A stretch of 64,000 nt of DNA from NCBI GenBank assembly GCA_016235815.1, contig JACRIM010000045.1, positions 1-64,000 of the forward strand, written 5' to 3'. The position numbers and the translations under genes were made by a program. Below are positions 18,501-27,100 of the stretch, in pieces. How positions within the stretch are numbered: the stretch's first letter is position 1; every line of letters starts with the position of its first letter. The notes beneath the pieces were generated by a model. The model saw only the letters and a program-made list of their open reading frames with translations, was not told the origin of the DNA and ran no database searches. This stretch comes from Planctomycetota bacterium (lineage in GTDB: Bacteria > Planctomycetota > Phycisphaerae > UBA1845 > UTPLA1).

Positions 18501-19550
18501 GTAAATGATGCGGAAGAGGACCAGAAGCTGCGCCCACGCGCCGTAGCGCTGATCCATTGTGTCGGGGAAGCGGCCAGCGTCGGCCCGCAAACGGTTGAAC
18601 AGGCCGGTGACCGAGTAGTGGTTCGTGTAGAGCGGGTCGTTTGAGAGCAGGTTGCGGTCTTCGGCGAAAAGCACGAAGACAAGCCGCATGAGGACGGTGA
18701 GCAGACCCTTGTAGACCTCGTTGGGGTCGTCCTTCAGCGCCTCGCGGAGCAGGTCGCCCTTGCGGGAGTCGTCGGCAGCCTGGAAGCCGCGAAGCAATTC
18801 GAAGAGCGCCGCGAGAACCTGTTCCGCAAGCTGCGTCGAAACGAGATTCTGATACTTGCGGCTGTCGGACAGGATCGCCGGAAGACGCTGCTTGTCCGGA
18901 AGCGTGAAGAGCCGCTCGGCGCAGAGCAGCATGTGCAGCGCGGCGAAGATTGGTCGGCCGGCGACACTGGCCATGTCGGCCACGCGGAACGTGACATGGC
19001 CGCTGGTTTCGCCGCGCGGGGCGTAGACGAGGCGAATGTGCGTGCCGTTGACGAGCAGGCCAACGGGAACCTGCGTTTCGCGGAGAAGGCGCTCGAAGCG
19101 GGCCTCGGGGCTGGCCTGCCAGCGGCGGTCGTCGGATTCGTCGGCCTTGTCCAAGTCGGCGCCGGAGCGAAGCTCTTGAATGAGCATGAGCCACGTGCCG
19201 TTGCCGCCCTTGTCGAACTCGCGGACGGCGTAGGTGGGTTTCAGCGTTTCGCCGTACTCGGGGAGGGCGACTTCGAGCGAGTCGGGGACGGGTCCGCCGT
19301 CGGGCGTGCCGAGCAGGTCGGCGGCTTCCCAGCCGAGCACGGTGCGTGTGAACGTGGGAAAGTCGGTGATACGGCGATCTGCGCGTTCGTCCTCCGGCAT
19401 GCAGGCAAGGAAGCGCTGATGGTCTGGGATGATGTTCTTGTTGACGTACGCCTGCGCCTGCGTGAGCGCGGGGATGGATACGACGAGGCCGACCGGCTGG
19501 ACGAAGCCGAGCCATTCAAGGTGGGCGAGGATTTCCGGGTCCTGTGCCAT
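15540..19550 (-). CDS. drmMI: DISARM adenine-N6 methyltransferase DrmMI (Eco57I-like)
   Basis: This 1,336-residue protein has a class I methyltransferase core: motif I CDMACGSGAFMVE (about 580-592), a GVDKNPMAVDLAKLSLWL segment after it, and motif IV GNPPFFWGNR (823-832), the NPPF form typical of N6-adenine methylases. The region before it (about 1-540) and the C-terminal target-recognition part resemble Eco57I-type enzymes. DrmMI marks host DNA so that DISARM spares it and is diagnostic of class 1 systems. The C-terminus is Lys-rich and low in complexity. Its start lies four bases past the stop of the PD-(D/E)XK-like gene, implying co-translation. Confidence 0.9.
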   Translation of the reverse strand: MAQDPEILAHLEWLGFVQPVGLVVSIPALTQAQAYVNKNIIPDHQRFLACMPEDERADRRITDFPTFTRTVLGWEAADLLGTPDGGPVPDSLEVALPEYGETLKPTYAVREFDKGGNGTWLMLIQELRSGADLDKADESDDRRWQASPEARFERLLRETQVPVGLLVNGTHIRLVYAPRGETSGHVTFRVADMASVAGRPIFAALHMLLCAERLFTLPDKQRLPAILSDSRKYQNLVSTQLAEQVLAALFELLRGFQAADDSRKGDLLREALKDDPNEVYKGLLTVLMRLVFVLFAEDRNLLSNDPLYTNHYSVTGLFNRLRADAGRFPDTMDQRYGAWAQLLVLFRIIYDGAKADGFHIPGRKGYLFDPDRYPFLEGRLKSAPRPVHEPGKPLLPDVPRVSDGVIFRALQNLLILDGERLSYRTLDVEQIGSVYEAIMGFRLEIAGGRSIGIKPVKRHGAPATINLETLLDVKPADRGKWLKEQTDQKFDGKSGDGLKDAMTIDALLAALDKRIARHVTPSVVPKGAMVLQPSDERRRSGSHYTPRSLTEPIVRKTLEPILKRLGNKPTPEQLLDLKICDMACGSGAFMVEACRQLGDELVKAWHMHNRVPKIPPDEDEVLHARRVIAQRCLYGVDKNPMAVDLAKLSLWLATLAKDHPFTFLDHALRAGDSLVGLTRQQIADFHWDRTKEKRLGQEHIEERIKRATQARKEILDAGDSLRPEDKAQRLAVADEALDAVRFFGDLCTAAFFAGKNDRERKSKREEYLDRLTVYLQSGDMHQRPTTQADALRSGERPIVPFHWEIEFPEVFGRENPGFDAIVGNPPFFWGNRISTAYGEGYRDWLLDTNIESTGNADLVVYFLRRALAALRDLGTFGLIATNSIAETDTRAAGLDFLCDNGGFVFAATRDSEWPGDAGVRVAVIHLAKGRVTIPCELDGVKVVAISSDLRPLTDEGDPRTLQPQLLAANRSIAFKGVDFGGDGFVLTPAEVAAIETQYRRELRYVQPLLNAEDFVSISDDTVPRRIINFTGVDVDEARAAPFCLAIVEQRVRPMREKKTGSERTHWWQFRRTGEAYMQATAGFPRLLVGPVVAKHLAYRFYPPSAVFTNAVNIFAIQSFGGFAALQSQAHEWWARRFASTLESRLRYNPTDCFETFPFPEGFKTDPGLETPGTAYYEFRAALMVRKNEGLTKTYNRFHDPNVTSPDIARLRELHAAMDRAVLDAYGWTDIPTDCQFLLDYEDDEDEDDEGFSLASAAPGRKARTRKKPWRYRWPDEIRDEVLARLLALNAQRAEEERLAGLTGTAKAKKGPRIKKTSSKTDEDSAEPDGSLFADGP

Positions 19551-19554
19551 TCGT

Positions 19555-20343
19555 CTAGCAACTCAGATTGACCGTTACTTTGCCAATGTAGGCTGGTATT
19601 CCGGCAGGTACGAATTCGCCACCGGGAACATTAATGGGGCCAAGTAATTGGCCCGGTCGCACGTCAGTTGTCTCGAATCCTGTGAACGACCGGATGAACG
19701 CCTCAAAATCGCGGTGGTTTTGTTGACGAATTTCTTGGTTGGAGTTCGCTCGCACAAACTCACATACCATGAACACCGACTGAACAGCCTCCCGCCGTTT
19801 GGCCTCGATGATCGTGCCTGCGAAGGCGTGAAGGAGTTGATACCGGAGTGAGGCGATCTCTGCCGTTGACCTCCCGAATATCGCACGTGCGAGCAACTCA
19901 ATACGGGCGGGAATATTCGAACCGGGTCGAGCTCCTCCGTCTTTATCATTCAGATAGGACGCGATGACCGGGCCGAACTCTTCTTCCGCTTTGGCTTCGA
20001 CACCCACAACGGTCTTGCGACCCTCGGCTTGCCCGACCAATATCTGATCGTGGTTGCGGTGCATGCCGCCAAACTTGTCAATTGGGGTTGCGACCTCGCA
20101 AATGCCTTCATCGATTTGCAGACCTCGGGTTGCGGCTTCACTCCTAAACAACTCCGCAAATGCCTCAGGCAGCGCTGGAGGTGTACCGCAGCGAAACCAC
20201 AGTTTGGCCAGCTCTTTTGCGCTGTAGCCATCCTTCCAGTGCATTGGCTGTTGCGGAGGGGCCAAGCTGAGCCAACTATCCTGGCCACCTTCAACTGAGT
20301 GGATGGGGTTTCCGTTGCTGTTTCGGAGTACCACAAGCGACAT
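19555..20343 (-). CDS. Putative PD-(D/E)XK-fold protein inside DISARM
   Basis: This 262-residue protein sits between drmD and drmMI. I recognise the HWKDGYSAKELAKLWF segment from uncharacterised proteins in defence loci but cannot name the family with certainty. Residues NHD99 and GVE116-A-K118, separated by a polar strand, match the D...ExK core of PD-(D/E)XK nucleases, with E78 or E83 upstream as a possible further ligand. The C-terminal half has no clear motif. If this is a nuclease, it would supply the cleavage that other DISARM components lack a clear candidate for. The spacing to both neighbours is short (40 and 4 bases). Confidence 0.75.
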   Translation of the reverse strand: MSLVVLRNSNGNPIHSVEGGQDSWLSLAPPQQPMHWKDGYSAKELAKLWFRCGTPPALPEAFAELFRSEAATRGLQIDEGICEVATPIDKFGGMHRNHDQILVGQAEGRKTVVGVEAKAEEEFGPVIASYLNDKDGGARPGSNIPARIELLARAIFGRSTAEIASLRYQLLHAFAGTIIEAKRREAVQSVFMVCEFVRANSNQEIRQQNHRDFEAFIRSFTGFETTDVRPGQLLGPINVPGGEFVPAGIPAYIGKVTVNLSC

Positions 20344-20383
20344 TACATGGTCCTTTCCTCGTCAAATGAAACAGGCTCTGCGA

Positions 20384-23300
20384 TCAGCCCGTTACCGGCC
20401 AGAGGTACACAAGGCCGACTGGCTCGATGCGGGTCGCTTTGACCTGATATAGCTCGCGTATGCGGTCTGGCTCGGTTTTCAACTCCGTCTCAATCGAGAG
20501 CAGGCGTTTCGTCCAGTACTTTCGGTTCGTTTCAAGTTGACGGAGTTCCGATTCGTCGTCGCCGAACTCGAATTTGAGCTGGGTAGCGTCGTAGCCATCG
20601 TATTTCGAGGCCGTTACGGCGATGTGTTTCTTCTGATTCTCCAGGATCTCGCGCATGGCCTTGGCCTCGGCATCGGCCCGTTCACCCAGTTTGCGTTCGG
20701 CGTCCTTCGCGTATTCACGAGCACGGGTATCAAGGTGCGGGAGAAGGTCTTCAATGTCACGAGGCGCGCCGGCTTGAAGTTGACTTTGGATGGTCGCGTT
20801 GACGGCACGGTTCGCTTTCGGGACGAGCGACGTGTCGAGAAGCTCTAGCGTCTTCGTTTCGGCGTCGCGGCCGTATGGCGCGAGCGAAACCTTGCGCACC
20901 TTCGGGTCTGTCCACCGTGCGGTGATAGGGACGATTTCTTCGTGGAGGCGAGCAGCATTGGGACCGTAGAGACACAGTCGGCCAAGTAGAACTACACGTG
21001 GAATTGCGTCAGTGGCGTGCGCAAGGCAAGCGCGCGATAAATCATGATGCACAAAGCCCTGCGCAGTAAATCGTCTGAGCAGGCGCTGCACGACGCGCTG
21101 CTCGAGGTGCAAGTGCACGGTTTCGTCATCGATGACGCCACGATCTTCGAAGACGACCGGGCGAATTGGCGATTCACGCCGCCACTCCCAAAACTTCTGG
21201 TCGCGATTGCGCGGCGTACGGAGTGTGTCCATCGTTTCCGACCAGGTTGGGTCGGCACCTTGACGCTGGTCGAGCGTCGGGAAGTGGTAGCGCGTCGGTC
21301 CTTCCGGGGTCTTGGTCGATTGCAGCGGCTCCGTGCCCATGAGTTCGAGAGCGCACGAGATCGCAGAGCGGAATTGGTCTTCCGACAGGCCGATGTGTTT
21401 TTCGGAGTCGGCTAGGCGCGTACGGAGGCGGTCGATCTGGGCGCGGAGTGCATCCTGTCGCTCACGGGCCGCCTCGAGTTCGTCTTCGACGGTTTTGCGG
21501 CGTTCTTTCTCAAGATCTGCCTCGTCGATTTCGCGTTCCATTTCGGCAATGCGGTCACGGCGAATGCCCTGTTTCAGTGTTGCCGTAAGCCGTGCGTCGA
21601 TGACCTGCGACAGGCTGCCGAGTTCACGCTTGATCAACTCGGTCTTGCGGACGAGCACCTGAAGGATACGGTCTTCGGGACGCTGCTTATAGAAGAAGTA
21701 ATGGCAGAACACTTTGTCGGACGGCTGGAGCTTGCGGTCGATGCGGCCGTTTCGCTGCTCCATGCGGCTGGGGTTCCATGGCACATCGAAGTGAAACAGA
21801 TTCCAGCAGTGTGCCTGGAGATTGAGGCCTTCGCGGGCCGCGTCGGTGGCGATGAGAATTCGCAGCGGGTGCTTGGCCGGATTCGCGTTGAATGCTTGCT
21901 TGATGTCCTCGCGCGTCGGAACACCGCCCGATTGGTCGGAGCGGTGTGCAGGCGTCGAACCGCAATACACGGCGATGCGCTCGGCGGCTCGGTCGGTGCC
22001 TTCGATCGCTGCGGAAATCTGCTGGTGCAAATATCGCTTGGTGTCTTCGTACTCGGTAAAGATGAGGATGCGAATGTTGTTCCACTTCGCGTCGCTCGGC
22101 GTACCGCTGTGCGTGGCGGGCAATCCCGGACACATCTTCTCGCGAATCCAAGCTATTAACCTGGTAACTCGGGCATCGGGACGGCCACGGGCCGATTCGG
22201 CGAGATTGGTCATCTCGTCGAGCAGCTTTTGTTCTTGCGCGAAGAGGTCGGACGCGGCCTTACCAGTAAGCGGGCCGGCCGTCGCGGCGGAAATTGCCTC
22301 GATCTGAGCGTCTTCTTCGGCTTGAAGCTCGGCTTCGGGGAGCGCCGCACGGTCGTCATCCGACCCTAGTGTGTCGGTGACGAGATCGAAGATGCCAGCG
22401 GGAGCGCGTTCCGGCTCGGTGCCCATCTTGCTTGCATCCCATTGGCGAAGGACGGTCTTTCGGTGAACGCGCAGAGTGCGTGCGAAGGCCTCGATTGAGG
22501 AAAGCAGGCGCTGTTGCAGGCCCGTGATGAGCAAACCGGCCGAAGCTTGTTTGCGCTTCGTTTCGGATTTCAGGCGCTCTTCGCGCAAACGGCGGTATTC
22601 GTCGAGTAAGGCGAAGAGTTTCAGATCGGGCGCATCAGAAGTGAGCTTGTCGATGTCAATTTGCACCACTTCTCGCTTCGGAAAGCCGCCTTGCACTTCT
22701 CGGATGTCGTCTTTGATTCGCCTAACCATCACGTCGTCGAGTACCTTCTTCGTGACGGGCACGCCGCGGCAGAACCGCTGCGGGTCGAGTATCTCCAGCA
22801 GTGCCGAGAAGCTGTTCGAGTGGCCGTTGTGCGGCGTCGCCGAGAGGAAGAGGCGATGCTCAAAGCGCGGGGCGATGTCGCGTACCGCGCGAGTGATCTT
22901 CGAATCGATGGCGTATTTCTGGCCGCTGGACGGTGCCGCGTGGTGGGCTTCATCCAAAATGAGCAAGGTACCGGGGCGAAAATCAAGCAACCAATCGCGC
23001 AATGGGCCAGCGTAGGCCTCGTCGATGAGCAGCCGCTGTGAAATCAGGAGCCGCGAGTGAGTTCCCCACGGATTCACGGCGAATCCGCGTTCCCGGCGGA
23101 CACGTGTGACGTAGTCTTTATCGAGAATCTCGAACGTGAGGCCGAAACGCGCTTCAAGCTCATCCTGCCACTGAATCAGCATCGAGGGCGGGCAGGAAAC
23201 GATGATCTCCTTGGCCTTCTTTCGGAGCAGCAGCTCGCGGGCGATGAGGCCGGCCTCGATGGTCTTGCCGAGCCCCACATCGTCAGCTATGAACAGATTG

Positions 23301-23692
23301 CAGCGCGGCAGGACCAGCGCTTTGCGAAGTGGCTCCAGCTGATACGCGTCAAGGTGGATGCCGGCTCGGAATGGAGACTGAAATAGTCGTGCGTCCGTTG
23401 ATGTGACGCAATTCCAACGAAGGGTATGGAGATACGCGGCAAAGAGCCTGGGCTCGTCAAAGCCTCGGGCGGCGACGGATTCCCACGCCTCTCCAGAGAG
23501 AATCTCCGCGTCGAGTTCGTGATTCCAGAGGACTTGCAGTTGCTGTCCCTGCGCATCGTCATCGACACACGCGAGTCCGACTACTGCATCTGTCCCCGAA
23601 GCTCGCAGGTCCAAGTTCTCCACAAGGTATGTCCGCTGACGGACGCGGACAATTTGACCTTGCGTGGGGATATGGTGCGAGAGTCCTGCCAC
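20384..23692 (-). CDS. drmD: DISARM SNF2-type helicase DrmD
   Basis: I set the start at GTG 23692: GGAG lies seven bases upstream and the protein then begins VAGLSHHIPTQGQIV, as family members do. The frame stays open 54 codons further, but that part does not look coding. The 1,102-residue protein has Walker A DDVGLGKTIEAGL (near 137-149), a DEAH box (LILDEAHHAAP), SATPHNGH, and motif VI RMEQRNGRIDRK. A long coiled-coil-prone segment follows (RDRIAEMEREIDEADLEKERR). DrmD marks class 1 DISARM together with DrmMI. As the first gene, it defines the operon's 5' end. Confidence 0.9.
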   Translation of the reverse strand: MAGLSHHIPTQGQIVRVRQRTYLVENLDLRASGTDAVVGLACVDDDAQGQQLQVLWNHELDAEILSGEAWESVAARGFDEPRLFAAYLHTLRWNCVTSTDARLFQSPFRAGIHLDAYQLEPLRKALVLPRCNLFIADDVGLGKTIEAGLIARELLLRKKAKEIIVSCPPSMLIQWQDELEARFGLTFEILDKDYVTRVRRERGFAVNPWGTHSRLLISQRLLIDEAYAGPLRDWLLDFRPGTLLILDEAHHAAPSSGQKYAIDSKITRAVRDIAPRFEHRLFLSATPHNGHSNSFSALLEILDPQRFCRGVPVTKKVLDDVMVRRIKDDIREVQGGFPKREVVQIDIDKLTSDAPDLKLFALLDEYRRLREERLKSETKRKQASAGLLITGLQQRLLSSIEAFARTLRVHRKTVLRQWDASKMGTEPERAPAGIFDLVTDTLGSDDDRAALPEAELQAEEDAQIEAISAATAGPLTGKAASDLFAQEQKLLDEMTNLAESARGRPDARVTRLIAWIREKMCPGLPATHSGTPSDAKWNNIRILIFTEYEDTKRYLHQQISAAIEGTDRAAERIAVYCGSTPAHRSDQSGGVPTREDIKQAFNANPAKHPLRILIATDAAREGLNLQAHCWNLFHFDVPWNPSRMEQRNGRIDRKLQPSDKVFCHYFFYKQRPEDRILQVLVRKTELIKRELGSLSQVIDARLTATLKQGIRRDRIAEMEREIDEADLEKERRKTVEDELEAARERQDALRAQIDRLRTRLADSEKHIGLSEDQFRSAISCALELMGTEPLQSTKTPEGPTRYHFPTLDQRQGADPTWSETMDTLRTPRNRDQKFWEWRRESPIRPVVFEDRGVIDDETVHLHLEQRVVQRLLRRFTAQGFVHHDLSRACLAHATDAIPRVVLLGRLCLYGPNAARLHEEIVPITARWTDPKVRKVSLAPYGRDAETKTLELLDTSLVPKANRAVNATIQSQLQAGAPRDIEDLLPHLDTRAREYAKDAERKLGERADAEAKAMREILENQKKHIAVTASKYDGYDATQLKFEFGDDESELRQLETNRKYWTKRLLSIETELKTEPDRIRELYQVKATRIEPVGLVYLWPVTG

Positions 23693-24140
23693 TAAACCAC
23701 TCCGATACGGTGCGGTACTGAGAATCCAATTTGGCGGGCAGTGAAAGTCGTTGGGCGATTTTTTTGGCGTAGGCCCGCTCGATTGAAAAAATCCGTCAAA
23801 TTTCAGGCAACTGCTTCGTCTGCATATTCTCACCGCGAACAGTGTCAGCCTCAAGGCTTACTATTCCCAATGCAAACTGGGCTTCCAAGAGGCAGGCCGC
23901 GGCCCCATTACCATTCTTAACCTGATCCGAGATTGCTGTAAGTTCACGGAGCTGGCATTAAAACAATACTCAATCCTATCGCGGCGAAAGCATCACCTCG
24001 CGCCAGATTACTTGATCACGACCAACATGTTTAAACAGGATTCTGATCCTCGCACTGTTCGTCCGCTTCGAAATTCGCGACATAACGCTCCGCTCTTATT
24101 ACACTCGCGGTCGAACCGGCCCATCGTGAATTAGCACGAC
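23693..24140. other. Intergenic stretch upstream of the DISARM operon
   Basis: This stretch should hold the DISARM promoter on the minus strand. A TTGAGG with GAGAAT 17 bases on is present around 23825-23860, but both boxes are imperfect. I see no convincing gene, repeat or terminator here. Confidence 0.35.
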
Positions 24141-27100
24141 CTATGGAAGCACCATCTGCAGGAATAACTGAATATCCTGTCCATCCGCGCAACCGTCGGC
24201 AGTCATGTCAGCGGCCAATATCGGTAATGGTGCGTCCGGTGTACGTAACAATGCTTTTACAAATCCTTCCAAATCAGACAGTTCCCGTGCACCGCTTCCA
24301 TCCATATCCCCCAGTATGCCCGGGCCAATCTTGACGACGTGATTTGCCGATGGGACGGACAGGTGCATGAAGCCATCCGGGTCGAAGGCGATCCCATGTA
24401 CTGGGAGATCGGTGAGGAATTCGCTGGTGGCTCCAGTCGTAATGTCGACCTCCATGACCCGATTCGTCGGTGCGCCGCATGCCACGAAGAGATTGCCATG
24501 GAAGATGCCTGGCGGGGCGATAGCCTGACTGATGGCCCCGGCTAGGCCCGTTGCAAAGTTCGCGTCCAGCACTGTCCCATCGCCGGCGATTTTTCGCATG
24601 ATGCCGTCGTTGGCGCCGGTGACATATGAGATGTTTGATTCATCGATGCAAAGCGCGCGGAGCGACTGCCCCGCGGCCGTGTAGAAGGCAGTCAGAATAC
24701 CGCCGCTCAGACGAGAAACGGAATCGCCGTCAACGGAGCCGAGCAGTAGGTCGCCATTGCCTAGCAGGACCATTTGTCCAATATGTCCGAGCGACCCATC
24801 GACGAACTGTTCGCAGATAGTTCCGCTGTCTGGCTTCACAAAGTAAACATAACTGCCGCCGATCGTATCCCGGCCGCCGACAATGATTAGATTGGGCGTG
24901 CTGCACGCGCTTGGCCATACATTGTGCGTGTCTATCAGAACCGATTCCGGGCGAGACATTGAGGCGCCGAACTGTTGCTGAGTGCAATTAGTCAGAATTC
25001 GCCACACCTTTCCGAATCCAGCCACATCAGTTCGCCCCGCATAGAGTTTGAACGGAAGGCTGCCGGCACAATTGTCGTCCCGCGTGCCCCCTTCGTGGGC
25101 GAAGCCCAGGATCGCCGGGCCAGTCACGATGGATGGCGGGCAGAGTATTGAACATGAATACCGCGGATCAAGCCCGCAGCCGCAAGACGTCGGTGTGATT
25201 GCGTTTGGATCGTTGGGGCAACCATCGATGCAATCGGCAGTCCCATCGTTGTCGGTATCAACGTCAGGATTACCGCATCCGCATTGACCCGGTGCGATCT
25301 TATTCGGATCGTTTGGGCATCCGTCGTCGCAGTTGGCCGTGCCGTCACCATCGTCGTCTGTGTCTGGGAGGCCGCACCCGCATTGGCCAGGTGCGATCTT
25401 GTTGGGATCCATGGGGCAGCCATCCTCGCAGTCAGGCGTGCCGTCATTGTCCGTATCGGTGTCGGGAATTCCGCAACCACAAACCCCGGGCGCAGTTTTC
25501 AGCGGGTCAAGTGGGCAGTCATCCTGGCAATCGGGCGTGCTATCACTATCTGTATCCGTATCCGCCACACCGCAGCCACATAGGCCCGGTACGGTCTTAT
25601 TGGGATCGCTGGGGCAACCATCCGTGCAATCCGGCGTCCCATCCATGTCCGTGTCGCCTTCAGGAAGTCCACAGCCGCAGAATCCTGGCATGGTTTTATT
25701 GGGGTCCGACGGGCAACCATCGCAGGCATCGCCGGCGGAATCGCCATCGGCATTGCTTTGCGTAGGATTGGCTATCAAAGGGCAGTTGTCCGTGGCATCC
25801 GGGATTCCATCACCGTCTGAATCTCGCGGGCCAATCGTGAAAACGGCATCGTTGCTGACGACGAGGCCGCAGCCATCTAACTTCACTATGCAGTCGTATC
25901 GCCCCGCACTATTGGCCGCGATCGGATTGATCGTAAGAGTTGGAGTCGTCGCGCCGGAAACACTGCCGCCATCAAAGAGGTCAACGTCATCCTTTCGCCA
26001 TCGGTAGCTCAATGTGCCGGCACCGCTCGCGGCGACACCGAAGCCAACTGTTTCGCCGAGTGGGGCAGCCTGGCTGACGGGTTGTTGCGTAATCGTTGGT
26101 GCGGCCCCAGATGGACCCCAGCGCGCCCAATGATAGTAGTTCGGTAGGTATGCCCCGAGAATCAACTCGCCGTTAAATGACCCAATCGAGTGGACTCGAT
26201 GACCGGTGTCAGCTGTTGGGATGCTCCCAAAGGGAAAAGTCCAATTGGAGCCATCGTAGTTAGAGATAATCGGGACTTGATTCTGCAATCCACAAGCGAT
26301 TAATGATCCGTTGTATGTGCCGAGTGCGGTAAATGTAGAAACGCTAAAGGTGTTGTTTAATGAGGTCCAGCTCGCACCATCCCATGCCCCGATATGATTG
26401 GCCGAGATCCCGCCCGCCTGAGTAAACGTGCCCCCCATAATCAACTTTCCATTATGCACTGTCAGTGAATCAACAGTACTACTTGTGCCAACTGCTGACC
26501 CGACTGCATGCCAAGCAGTACCATTCCACCGAGCGATGTTGTTGGCGACAACCCCACCGGCGAATAGGAACTCTCCTCCAACATATAGTTGATTATTAAA
26601 GACAGCAAGAGCATATGCATTTGAGTCCAATCCAGTTCCGACGGCTTGCCAGGTTGTTCCGTTCCAACGAGCAACTCGGTTTGCCGAAAGGACGCCCGAA
26701 GAAGTAAAGCTACCGGCAGCGTAGAGGGCACCGTTGTAAACAGCGAGGGCATAAACGCTCCCATTCAGACCGTTACCCAATGCCTGCCATGAGGAGCCAT
26801 TCCATTTGGCGATGTTATTTGCGGAGCTACCTCCGGCCGACTGAAACGAACCTGCGACAACTAGGTCTCCGTTGAATATGGCTAATGCATTGACCGCTCC
26901 GTTAAGACCCGTGCCGAGCCGTTCCCAACGCCAACCGTCCCAACGGCCAAAACCATTGGTTCTGGCGCCGCCTGAAGTCGTAAAGTCGCCACCCGCAATC
27001 AGCTCGCCGTTGAATATTGAGAGGGCTCGTACCCTCGAATTGAATCTGCCCCCAAATGCCTGCCAGTACGTGCCATCCCACCTCGCTATGTTTGAAACCG

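Noticed and set aside
18136-19515. A long open frame (459 codons) inside drmMI, same strand
   Set aside because: Its translation is extremely rich in Arg, Pro and Ala with no domain pattern, as expected of an out-of-frame reading of GC-rich DNA. The drmMI frame has clear methyltransferase motifs.
20384-23854. Longer drmD start upstream of 23692
   Set aside because: The additional 54 codons are Cys/Pro/Lys-rich and unlike the family, whereas GTG 23692 has a well-placed GGAG and the family-like N-terminus.
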